DNA of 64,000 nucleotides from Vicia villosa (lineage: Eukaryota; Streptophyta; Magnoliopsida; Fabales; Fabaceae), in assembly GCF_029867415.1 (NCBI RefSeq), contig NC_081185.1, positions 76,233,553 to 76,297,552 on the forward strand. Direction: 5' to 3'. The position numbers were made by a program, and so were the translations under genes. This document shows positions 1 through 9,557 of this stretch, piece after piece. The notes beneath the pieces were generated by a model. That model worked only from the letters and a program-made list of their open reading frames with translations. It had not been told where the DNA came from and did not search any database. The stretch's first letter is position 1. Each line of letters opens with the position of its first letter.

Positions 1-268
1 CTGATTGTTGAATTCTTGCCCTATGTGCAGAACTTCTGATCATTTACTCATGTGATCTTCTTGTTGTAATGAGTTCTTCATGTATCTGATATTTCTGTTT
101 AATTCCTTGAAGCTTGTCTGAATTTCTTTCTGATGCTGTCGTATATGGCTTATAGCATAATATCTTCACACTTAATGAAAGCATTAGTAGTAAAATTGTT
201 ACTCATAAAATATATGCTTGTTCATCAAAACCAGATTTTGAACATAGATTCTCAATCTTGTTCTAACA
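1..268 (-). mobile_element. Start of a Sirevirus-type (Ty1/copia) LTR, cut by the window edge
   Basis: Read on the minus strand, the sequence begins at 268 with TGTTAGAACAAGATT, the same opening as the complete Sirevirus LTR at 43745. It shares the GTTTTGATGA block soon after, and further in it has CAGAAGTTCTG-like words typical of these LTRs. The bases just outside (from 269) are not a polypurine tract, so this is a 5' LTR or a solo LTR on the minus strand, not a 3' LTR. Only the first 268 bp are in the window. The family call rests on similarity to the other copy here. Confidence 0.6.
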
Positions 269-453
269 CCCATGTGGCCCAATAACACCGAGTATTTTTG
301 AAGGCACAAAAGACAAACACCACGTTCATCTCGACCTCTCGTTGAAGTAAATCTAATGGATTCCCGCATTTGGGGTTGTATTTATTAGGGGTCGTTCTAT
401 TATTTCATGGTACATTTTTCTAACTTCACCATCATAGACGTTGGAGTACTAAC
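269..453. other. Unassigned spacer between two elements
   Basis: 185 bp between the Sirevirus-type LTR and the first LARD LTR. I recognise no element end, RNA gene or long ORF in it. The five bases next to the LARD LTR (449-453, CTAAC) should be its left target duplication. The partner copy would lie in or beyond the assembly gap. Confidence 0.4.
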
Positions 454-476
454 TGTCACACGCTCGCGAAATGATA

Positions 477-487
477 CAGAGTCGCCA
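477..487 (-). other. PBS-like 11-mer inside the LARD LTR
   Basis: Minus strand TGGCGACTCTG, identical to the first 11 bases of the Ogre PBS, lies inside the LTR 23 bases from its 3' end. Copies are at 9581-9591 and 18692-18702. The true PBS lies just outside the LTR. Confidence 0.6.
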
Positions 488-1163
488 CCAATATATTTAT
501 CCCAAAGTGGGAAAGGAATATCAGAAAACCTAGAATAAAGAAAGGATAAGAGAAGGTCTTGCGACCAAAGATCAGGTAAGAAGTCGGTTACGCAAGGGGA
601 AGGTATTAGCACCCCTCACGTCTGTGGTACTCCATAGGATCCACTTATGTTTGTTCTATTCTAAGGGTGTATAAATCTAAAGCTTAATGCTAAGGGAATG
701 CATGCAAATGAAAGAAGAAGAAACACGGGGAGAATAAGGTTTATAAATAATTGTGCTCGCTTAGGCCCTGCGACCTAATGCCTACGTATCATTTTCAGGA
801 ATCAGAGCGCCGTAGTTCGGCTCAATATGTTTTGTTTGGTTTTGTGTTTTTTAGTTGAACAGTTACATTCACACTCCGCTGCTCGACCTCTAGAGTCTTA
901 AGCTGGGAATGGAGCGGAAATAACGTGTTCGATTAGGAGAAAGAATGCCTCGGAGGCAAGAGAGAGAAGATAGATGATTGGTTTGTGTTTTTTAGGTGTA
1001 ATTCCATGATGGACGAAAACCCACTACAAGGCTTCGCATCACTTCTTTACTTTGTTTAGGTATGAGCCTTTATTAGATATTTTGAAGTGTTTTTGATTGG
1101 GTGTCTTTTAAGGGGAATTATTTTGTGACTTGAATCATGCCTTAAAAGTTTAAGTGTTTAGAA

Positions 1164-1306
1164 ATTAGAGAAATACCTCAAAGCCTACGCCTCAATCATT
1201 TCTCTAAATAGCGGGTAAGAACATACATCGAGGCCTACGCCTCAATCATTTCTCCCACTAAGTAGAAAAGAACATACATCGGGGCCTACGCCCCAATCAT
1301 TTCTTT
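1164..1306 (-). repeat. Three palindromic repeats in the LARD LTR
   Basis: Three units of about 50-60 bp share a ...CTACGCC...AATCATTTCT core. Unit 2 has GAGGC-CTAC-GCCTC (1230-1243) and unit 3 has GGGGC-CTAC-GCCCC (1281-1294), so both sides of the stem change together. Unit 1 has only a short partial stem. The units lie downstream of the predicted TATA box on the minus strand, so they should be transcribed. The same block is near 10268-10410 and 19379-19521. Confidence 0.6.
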
Positions 1307-3060
1307 TCCACTATGAAAAAAAGAGTATTAGCATGATTCACGTCGTCCTTTTTTAATGTTTTAAAAGTTGAAAAGGAAAAGAAGGAAAACTAGCCTAAAA
1401 TGATCAACTAGCCTAATGTTATGATTATACCTAAGTGTTAGGATTTAGAGGGAAAACTAGCCTAAAGGTTATGAATTATGGGTCCTAAGATTCTAAAGGA
1501 ATATACAAGTGAAATTACAAGATAAAATCACAAGCAAGCAAGGATACAAAATTAGTACAAAAATGAATTAAAATGACTTGAAACATAGCATCAAAACATG
1601 AAAGCAAATGATTCAAAATATAGTGCTAAAATTAGCCTAAAAATACTATTACTTCTATGAGATTTTTATGAAGAAAATGAATTCTAATCTAAGCAAAAGA
1701 GAAATAAAATAATTAGCCTAAACTAATATTTTTGTGATTCATTTTTTATGTCAAAAATTAGAACTAAGGTCTAAAATGATGGTAGAAATATTAATAATTA
1801 TTTACTCAAAGAAATGGGAAAATCTAATAGAACCTTAAAAAATTAATTGAAAACAAAAGTAAACAGAGGGATGAACAGTGAATTACAGGGTGTGAAGAGA
1901 AACTGGGCGTAGGGCCCATGGTGGTTTGGCTAAGTTTTTGTTACAGTCTTTCTATGCCAAAAATTGAAGTTAATGGGCTTCTGTGGGGTGCAAAGAGAAA
2001 TTCGGGCGCAAGGCCCAGCCCGGGAAGCCCAGGGATTCATTTTTGTTATGGTTTCAGAATTGTCAAAAAAAGGTACGGGCCACATGGGGTGTGAACAGCA
2101 AAACGGCCCAAGATCTCCAATTATTATTGTTTTCAGATTTTTATGAAGAATAAAAACAAATTAAACTAATAATAATAAAAGATGAATGGGAAATTAGGGT
2201 TAGAATTGTGACCTTTGGAGTTATTCGTGAAGCACCCTCCTCACTCCCTTCAAACGCTGTCGCTCACACTCTCCGACCGGAGCGTCCAGATCGCCGCCGT
2301 GAACTCACGTATTCCATTTGTCCACTCTCGTCTCAGCCCCTTCATCTCAGATTTCCATCTCTTGGTCCCTTCCTCTCAGCCCCTTCGACTTGTTCTTTGC
2401 AGTGTTCTTGATGATGATGCGCGATTGAAATAGAGCTAGGATTCGAGATCGGTAATTGAAGGTTGCTGATGCAATGATGAATCGTCGTTGTTATCGAGGT
2501 TCTGCGGGTCGATGTCACTATTTGCAGAAGAAGATGATGATTGAAGCTATGACCGACTCAAGTAAGCACGCGTTAATCTTTTGCTTTCGTTTTCCGATTC
2601 ACCCTTCTTCTACTATGTAGTTGATGTCGTTGTTGTAATGCTATGGCAGATGATTGAAGCAGTTGCAGATTTGAGGATAAGGGAGATTGAAGATTGCAAA
2701 TTGAATGAGTGAAGATGATATTATGGTGAGTTCTTGGCGATTGAAGGTGAAAAAGTGGGTTAAAGTGGGAAGAAGATGGAAGAAGGTTGGAGAGGAATTG
2801 AAAGGATATGAATGTGAAGTGGAGAAGAATAAAAATGGTGGAGGTTGAGAGAAGGTGATTGAAGAATGGAGTGTGAAGTGATGAAGATGATGGAGAGTTG
2901 AACTTTGATGAATGATGAAGATGGAAATGGTGTGGAGAAATGGGGGGAGGGTAGAAACAGAGTGGTTCAGAGAGAGAGAGATAGGAAGGTGAGAGATGAA
3001 GAAAATGGTGTGAATGAAACGTGAAATGGTGGAGGAACCAACTGAAGAATGATGAAGATG

Positions 3061-3068
3061 TTATATAG
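3061..3068 (-). promoter_or_regulatory. Predicted TATA box of LARD LTR 1
   Basis: Minus strand CTATATAA, followed by a strongly pyrimidine-rich stretch. Equivalent boxes are at 12171-12178 and 21284-21291. The start site about 30 bases downstream is inferred, not seen. Confidence 0.5.
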
Positions 3069-4757
3069 GGAGATTGAATCTTCAGCAGGTTAGTTATCAA
3101 TCTGATTTTCTGTTAGTTAGTTTTTCTGTTATCAGATATTGCTGAGCTGGCTGATTCGGTTAGGTTAGTTACAAAAACAGTTAGGAATTTGTTATAGGTT
3201 AGTTGGTTGTTAGGAATGAATTATGTTATGTTAGTTGAAAAATTAGGAAAGTTAGTTATAAGATGGTTGGTGATTACGCTCTTAACTGATGGTTATTGTT
3301 AGAAGAAGTTAGGGACTCTGGTGGTTAACTTAGTTTGTTGTAAAAATCGGCTAGGAAGTTAGGAATTGTAACAGAGTTAGTTACATACTGTTATTTTCTT
3401 GTTAGGTAGGTAGGTGGTTATTGGTTCTGTTTGGGAGTTTATTGTAGTTAGTTATGGCTTTGTTTGGTACTAGGTTTAGAAAACAGTTAGGAGTTGGAAG
3501 TTAGTTATCAGGTGGTTAGTATTAGTAGGTTATGAACTCTGTTTTGGACAATCGAAAGGTGGTTAAGTGGCTGTTTGTAAGTTAGAGGGAATTGTGGTAA
3601 ATTTTTGTTTATATGCAGGATTGGAATTATGGTGCAGCAGGGACTGTTAGAGAGTTGAAGGAGGTAATGAATAGATGATCAAGTTTCTGTTTATGGTATT
3701 TTGGGATTGGTTAAAAGTTGATTCGTTAGTGGCTGGTTTATTATTTGTATGCACTAGGGAATTTGGTTTGAATGTGTGTATTCTGGTTTTCTTTTTGATG
3801 TGTATGTATGCTGATGTGTGCAGGTACAGGGCAGCCATAGGGGAAGTGAATGATGGAGTAAGGGCATGTTTGTATGGTCTTGAAAAACATAGCATGAAGC
3901 CTGGAAGATAAACTTGCCGGATGGTATCATGAAAGGCAAAGCAAGCTTGGAGGAGGCTTGTGGATGATGATGATGATGATGATGAAGATGAAATTTAGAA
4001 ACAAATAGAACCTGACATGTACCATGCAATATGGCCCTTGTAGAAACTTAAATTTCTATTTCTTTGTTCAAACTTTGATGGAATGTAATGGTGTAAATAA
4101 CTCACACTTGATTATTGTATAAATGTGGATGAGTTTTGAATGGTGCAATGTTTGGTTTTCAATGTATTTTACTTATAAAGCACTCTTGGATCTTGTAATA
4201 AGGAATGGTCTTTGATGGATGCATATTTGTGAAACTTTGTAATGGAATTGGACTTTGTCTTGAATAGTAGTGTATACCTTTATGATAGAGTTGAAATACC
4301 AACGAACAAACTCTTAAATCTTGAGTGAGTATTTTCCTCCTAGGCTTCAAATTTGAGATTTAACTCTTTACACTCTTAAGTAAACCAAAGCATAAGGTGG
4401 AAGAAGCCAAAAATCAATCCTTTTATCAAGTAGCCCGTAAAGTGGAACTGATCCGCCACAATACCATGTACAATTCAATTTTGCACAAATTCATTATCGA
4501 TTCCAACTCCATAAGAGAAACTCCTCGTTTTGTCATATGAATATGGAAATAAATCCTTATACACGTGACCATAAGTCAAGACCATGATTCCCTTAATTTA
4601 CACGCCAAGAGCATTCCAATTGGACCAAGCTTGTAAAGTATAGAACTCCAAAATCCAGTGAGTGTGAATGTTAGATGACTTAATGGAGGTATGCAAATGA
4701 ATGTGAAGTTTAGCCAGTTAGTGGTAGAATCAGATGGGCAAATTTTGGGGTGCAACA

Positions 4758-4779
4758 GCTGCCCCTATTTAATCGTCTT
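4758..4779 (-). other. Polypurine tract of LARD internal domain 1
   Basis: Minus strand AAGACGATTAAATAGGGGCAGC directly precedes the LTR start TGTTGCACC. It matches the Ogre tract at 36771-36792 at all but three positions. Confidence 0.8.
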
Positions 4780-4898
4780 AAACCTGAAGGAGAGATTGGC
4801 GTTAGCCTTTCGAGCATTCAAGGTGGAAGAAGATTAAATACCAACTGAACCTGAAAATTTGCCTTATGAGAGATAGGATCCACTGAGGAAGAAATGGT

Positions 4899-5920
4899 GT
4901 CAACTCCACTGAGGAAGATTGTATCAACTCTGGGTTGAACAAATTAACTCTGGGTTAGAAATGAAATATGACTCAACTCTGGGTTGAAGGAGAAAAGTGG
5001 GTCAACTCTGGGTCGAAGAATAAAGGAAAGTCAACTCGGGGTTGGACAAGAGGTGAACATCAATTCTGGATTGAGAGAAGAAAGGGAAATCGGTATTAAT
5101 GGGACAAGATATGGGTATCAACTCTGGGTTGAAGGAGAAGAAAAGAAAATCATCTCTGGGTCGAAGACAATGGGTAGACATCAACTCTGGGTTGAGAGGG
5201 AAAAGAGAAATCAAATTTGGATTGAACAAGAAATGGATATCAATTATGGGTTGAAAAGAAGTAGGGAAGTCCACTCTGGATTGAGCAAAGGATAACCGTC
5301 AACTCTGGATTGAGAGGGAAAGATAACGAAACTAGAAACAACCGTCAACTCTGGGTTGAGAGGGGAAAGACAAAAGATAATCGTCAACTCTGGATTGAGT
5401 AGGAAAAGAGAAATCGATTCTGGATTAAATAAGAGGTCAACTTTGGGTTGAGTGGGAAAAGATAAAAGATAACCGTCAACTCTGGGTTGATTGGGAAAGA
5501 CAAATAATGATCGTCAACTCTGGGTTGAGTAGGAAAATAGAAAGATAACTGTCAACTCTAGGTTGAGTGGGAAAAGAGAAATCAATAAGAAATAACCGTC
5601 AACTCTGGGTTGAGTGGGAAAGGAGAAAAGATAACCGTCAACTATGGGTTGAGTGGGAAAAGGATAAAGGATGACCGTCAACTCTGGGTTGAGTGGGAAA
5701 AGGATCAACTCTAGGTTGAATAAAAGATAACCGTCAACTCTGGGTTGAGTGGGAAAAGGAAGAGAAGTCAATTCTGAATCGAACAAAGGATGACCGTCAA
5801 CTCTGGGTTGAATGGGAAAAGAAGAAATCAATTCTGGATTGAATAAAGGGTGACCGTCAACTCTGGGTTGAGTGGGAAAAGGATAAATCAATTATGGATT
5901 GAATAAAGGGTGACCGTCAA
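4899..5920 (-). repeat. Minisatellite of small stem-loops, part 1
   Basis: About 30 diverged units of roughly 25-45 bp, each centred on TCAAC-TCTGG-GTTGA and often followed by GTGGGAAAAGGAT. The five-base arms are self-complementary, and several variant units change both arms together (TCAAT...ATTGA near 5054, 5828, 5888). It lies just upstream (minus sense) of the PPT. Tat/Ogre elements are known for hypervariable tandem repeats in this 3' untranslated position. Confidence 0.8.
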
Positions 5921-6377
5921 CAGGGACGGACCCAGAAATTTTAATTAGTGGGGGCATTATATATATTTTTTCAATGGTTATCAAATGTATAATATGGAAA
6001 GTAAAAAAATAATAATTATATTAGTATTAAAATATATAATTTAGTATTCTAATAATATTTAGATTTATTAAAATTACAAATAAGTATGTAAATATAGAGC
6101 AAAGATTTATTGTCTTAACTTTATTGAAAGATTGTGTATCCCTTATAATTCTAAGTTTAAAAATTGTACTATATAATATAATTGATTTATGATTATATTA
6201 AAGTAATTGAATCAAATGCAATGCACAATCTAGAACATCTTTTCTCAGTGGGCCACATAATAGGTTAACAAAACTTGTATTTCCATAGATAATAGTGTTT
6301 AATAACATACATGAATAATTACTCAAAACTTAGTGGGGTCACCAACCCACACTTCCTTCAACGTAGGTTCGTCCCTG
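5921..6377. mobile_element. hAT-type MITE inserted in the minisatellite
   Basis: 457-bp AT-rich insertion with terminal inverted repeats CAGGGACGGACC / CAGGGACGAACC (one mismatch in 12), flanked by a perfect 8-bp target duplication ACCGTCAA (5913-5920 and 6378-6385). Eight-base duplications and CAGGG-type ends are hallmarks of hAT elements. It has no transposase frame, so it is non-autonomous. The duplicated target is one arm of a minisatellite unit. Confidence 0.88.
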
Positions 6378-6591
6378 ACCGTCAACTCTAGGTTGAGTGG
6401 GAAAAGGATAAAAGATAACCGTCAACTCTGGGTTGAGTGGGAAAAAGGAGAAGTCAATTCTGGATTGAATAAAGGATATCCGTCAACTCTGGGTGAGAGG
6501 GAAGAGATAATTAACTCAGGGTTAAAAGATGAAAGGAAAGTCAACTCGGGGTTGAACACAAAAAACATCAACTCTGAGTTGAAGAAATATG
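6378..6591 (-). repeat. Minisatellite of small stem-loops, part 2
   Basis: About eight further units on the other side of the MITE. They include a TTAAC...GTTAA unit near 6512, another case where both arms changed, and several TCAAC...GTTGA units. Confidence 0.75.
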
Positions 6592-8882
6592 AACATGATT
6601 GACTTTGGGGGATGACACCACAATGGTAACTCTGAATGATCTAGTGGAATATCAATTGAATGCTTGGTAGGGACCTCATCTGATGAGTAACTTGGCTTAT
6701 GCTTCATATGCAATGTTTGATTTATTTGTGCACTTCTGGAGATGCAATGTTATGGATTCTATATGTAATGTACTGATTGATTAGGGTTTCTGCTTTGATG
6801 TGGAATAGATTAGGTGGAGTTCTGAAACTCTGTTTGAGAATCAAGGTGGGGTGGATGCCCCTGATTTGTTGATGATTGGATCATGCGGGAGAAATTATAA
6901 TGAAAATGCAATGATATGCATGATGTATGTATGATTATGAACAGAATGATTGTTTCCATGATACTAGGAGTGGAAGGAGGATGCCCTTGTGGAAAGGTCA
7001 TTGCTTGAAGGAGAGAACTTGTGAAGGTGAGGTGTTTGGCTTGACTCCTCGACACTTGTCTCGATATTTGACACTTGATTAAAGATGAAGAGATGAATTA
7101 TTGCTAGCTTGCTCCAGCTTGTATGATCTTTTGAGATAGAACTTTGATATGCTTGAATCATGGAGACTTGAAATGGTATGCCCCAGTGTAGATCGAGGGA
7201 TGAATGCCCCAGATTGAAGGGAGCTCTTCCACCTAACGGATTCTTCAGGTATTTGCTCAGTAGACCGACCAACCTTTGCTTTTGTAAGATTACTCGATGG
7301 AATTTCAATGTTGAACTTTCCTTGGTATCAAGTACTTATTTTCAAGATTAGAGACAATTCTGTTTTGAAAAGGATAATGAGAATGCAATGCACATGTTAT
7401 TCTCAAAGAAAAAGTTTTATTTGTCAAAATGTTGTACTGATACTAACACAAGCGACAAGCAACATTAGGAGTCAGTTTTGACATGATTTCACAGTTTGTA
7501 TGCTTTCAGAACGAACCCTGCTTCAGTTAGGACTTTTGAGGGTTGTAACGTGGCCGGGTTCACGGTTTGAGAAACAAAGGATAAAGGCTCAAATTCTACT
7601 TAACCCACCCCTTCTTCGTGATGTTCTCCAGTCCTACGTTCAGCTAGTTCGAAACGAGTGTTCACCTTTCAGGAAGGATTGTGATGGAGGAGGATCCTTT
7701 ATGGCTTTGATGGATGTGGCCATCACCCTTTGGTGCTTTTATTGATGGTCACAAAAACTTGTCCCTTGGAGGATTTTTTTTTTGCTTTCCCTAATTTTTT
7801 CCTGGACAAAAAGTTTCTTTTGATTTTGGTTTTCGTTGTCCAGCGGGATATGCCCAAATTTTCACCTAAGTCATTTGCTTTCAAGCTTTTTTTTTTTTGA
7901 CTTAGCGGGCTATTGTTTCTCTTTTTTCATCATGATTCATAACTCTCTTTTCATTCTTTTTTGTCTCGTTCGGGAACAAGTTGTATGACTTTTGTGATTG
8001 ACTTGAAGAAAAGGTTGTGACTGCCTTCTTCTCAGTGGATGAGAGACATCCATTGTGGATTGTGCTCTTCTTCTTTGTTGTGAGAGATATGATTGATCCT
8101 CTGATAGAATGCCTGAAAGTTGAGTGCTCGGTCGCACTAACTGAAGACTACCCTGTCCCTGGTTAAGATTGAGGGTTTTGTATTTTTGAAAAAGAAACTA
8201 CTACTTCTTAGGCTCAAAGGGGTTGGCGAAGGTTTCTCTCCCTTATAACTCCAGTGTTTAGGAAGTGAAACAATGCCTGTACATCGTCAGCAGGATCTTT
8301 GTTCCAAAATCATACAATTAGTAGTTCATGTGTTTTTCATTTTTCATCATTCTCCTTTTTTAGTTTCTTAAGACAAATGAGTTGAAGTATCAATGAACAT
8401 AATGACAAAGATGAAATGATTTGAGAAAAACATGTATATTACATTATTTTTATTTATTCAAACATGATGAGTTTCTTACAATGAGAAGTACTTGATAACA
8501 ACGAAAGTAATATAATTGAAAATACTTGAGAAGTCTAAACAATGGCAATATTGGCCTTATTTTGATGCAAATGAAATGTTCTCTGACAAACACAAAGTCT
8601 TTAGGCTCCACTTGTGGAAGGTGCCCTCATGAGGAGGCATGGTTATCTGATAGTAGCTTGATCTTGTTTGTAATTCCCCATGATTTTTTGTCTGTTAATT
8701 CTTGTCAGATATTGGCGTCGAGGAATCATCTTAACTGATCGGATGGAGATAAAAAAGGTAAGAGTTTTGGTAACCATGGATGCACATGCATGAATGCAAA
8801 ATGTTAATGATGATGCAAATTCAACATAAATAAGGATCAAGGATCAAGGCCTCTTAAATAATAGCTTCTCATGATTAATAAG

Positions 8883-9072
8883 ATATGGTCGAATCCTCCA
8901 GATTCAGAGGTTCGACGTTGCTTTCTCGATAAACAGCTTGTGCATAAGTCAAGGATGGTCGAACCATCCAGATTCAGAGGTTCGACGTTGATTCTGATAG
9001 ATAGCTTTTGTATAGGTCACATAAGGTCAAACCTCCAGATTCAGAGGTTCGACGTTGGTTATGATAGATAGT
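8883..9072 (-). repeat. Three direct repeats of 67-70 bp in the LARD leader
   Basis: The core CCAGATTCAGAGGTTCGACG starts at 8898, 8968 and 9035. The middle unit contains a perfect inverted repeat GTCGAACC...GGTTCGAC; the outer units have one-base defects in the left arm. The second internal copy is near 17994-18183. Confidence 0.75.
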
Positions 9073-9537
9073 CTGAATGACATGGGGTATGATGGAGGCA
9101 TGTTTTCCTGCAAAACAAAATTCCCAACCACTCTCACAGGTAGGATCTAGTATACGGTAGGTCAAAAGGGTCACCAGCCGTTATAGTTCTCCTGAAATAC
9201 TATCATTGTGCATCTACACGCCAACGATTGTACCTCATTTGAACCCGGACTGGGCGTGGGTCTCATGCTCGCACTAGACAAGACCTGACATCTCGCCGGC
9301 GTCATGATCCACTCTATCCTAGTGTCCTAAGTAACACTCTGGCCTGGGTATTGGGCCTTTTACCTCAAATCAGTAACATCCCATCCCAACAGAATAACAT
9401 AATAATAATCCACAGTATAGGAAAATAAAAATGCAATGCATAAAGAAATAAAGCGATAAAGCAATAAAGCAATAAAGCAATAAAGCAATAAATCAATAAA
9501 TGAACACCCAAAGAAAAAAAAACAAACAAAAGCTAGA

Positions 9538-9555
9538 TCCCCAGTGAAGTCGCCA
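9538..9555 (-). other. Primer binding site, LARD copy 1
   Basis: Minus strand TGGCGACTTCACTGGGGA, two bases after the LTR end. It would pair with a tRNA ending TCCCCAG...AGTCGCCA, as in plant tRNA-Arg, apart from two positions. The second copy is at 18649-18666. Confidence 0.75.
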
Positions 9556-9557
9556 GC

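Larger units (their letters stand above)
454..4757 (-). repeat. LARD LTR 1
   Basis: 4,304-bp LTR; on the minus strand it starts TGTTGCACCCCAAAATTTGC at 4757 and ends ...GTGTGACA at 454. Minus-strand order: a 1.7-kb section before a TATA box at 3061-3068, a very pyrimidine-rich stretch without ATG to about 2359, a GC-rich segment near 2220-2400, palindromic 60-bp repeats at 1164-1306, and a PBS-like 11-mer at 477-487. It differs clearly from LTR 2, for example around 2240-2270, 2385 and 4030-4062. Its right end (about 4063-4757) looks identical to LTR 2. Confidence 0.85.
4758..9557 (-). mobile_element. LARD internal domain 1 (non-coding)
   Basis: 4,800 bp between LTR 1 and LTR 2. Minus-strand order: PBS (9538-9555), an 8-bp CAATAAAG microsatellite (about 9445-9500), three 67-70-bp repeats (8883-9072), about 2.3 kb with no recognisable motif, the stem-loop minisatellite interrupted by a hAT MITE (4899-6591), and the PPT. 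The longest minus-strand frame in the middle (6964-7308, 114 codons) has no motif I recognise and I do not call it a gene. It differs from internal domain 2 at only about six positions seen by eye (near 6945, 7517, 7722, 7740, 8756, 8993). Confidence 0.8.

Noticed and set aside
269..453. Short minus-strand frame with several Cys residues
   Set aside because: About 40 codons, closed upstream by a stop, no family recognised.
2573..3100. 175-codon minus-strand frame rich in Ser, His, Pro, Leu (also near 11681-12210 and 20860-21264)
   Set aside because: Its composition follows from the CT-rich DNA, it starts upstream of the TATA box, and the frame is lost or changed in the other LTR copies.
5514..5891. 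125-codon frame with repeated PTQPRVDG
   Set aside because: It is a by-product of the stem-loop minisatellite, whose unit lengths vary and break the frame.
8883..9072. tRNA-like GGTTCGA words (B-box-like)
   Set aside because: No cloverleaf, no A box at the right distance, and the last base of the B-box consensus is wrong.
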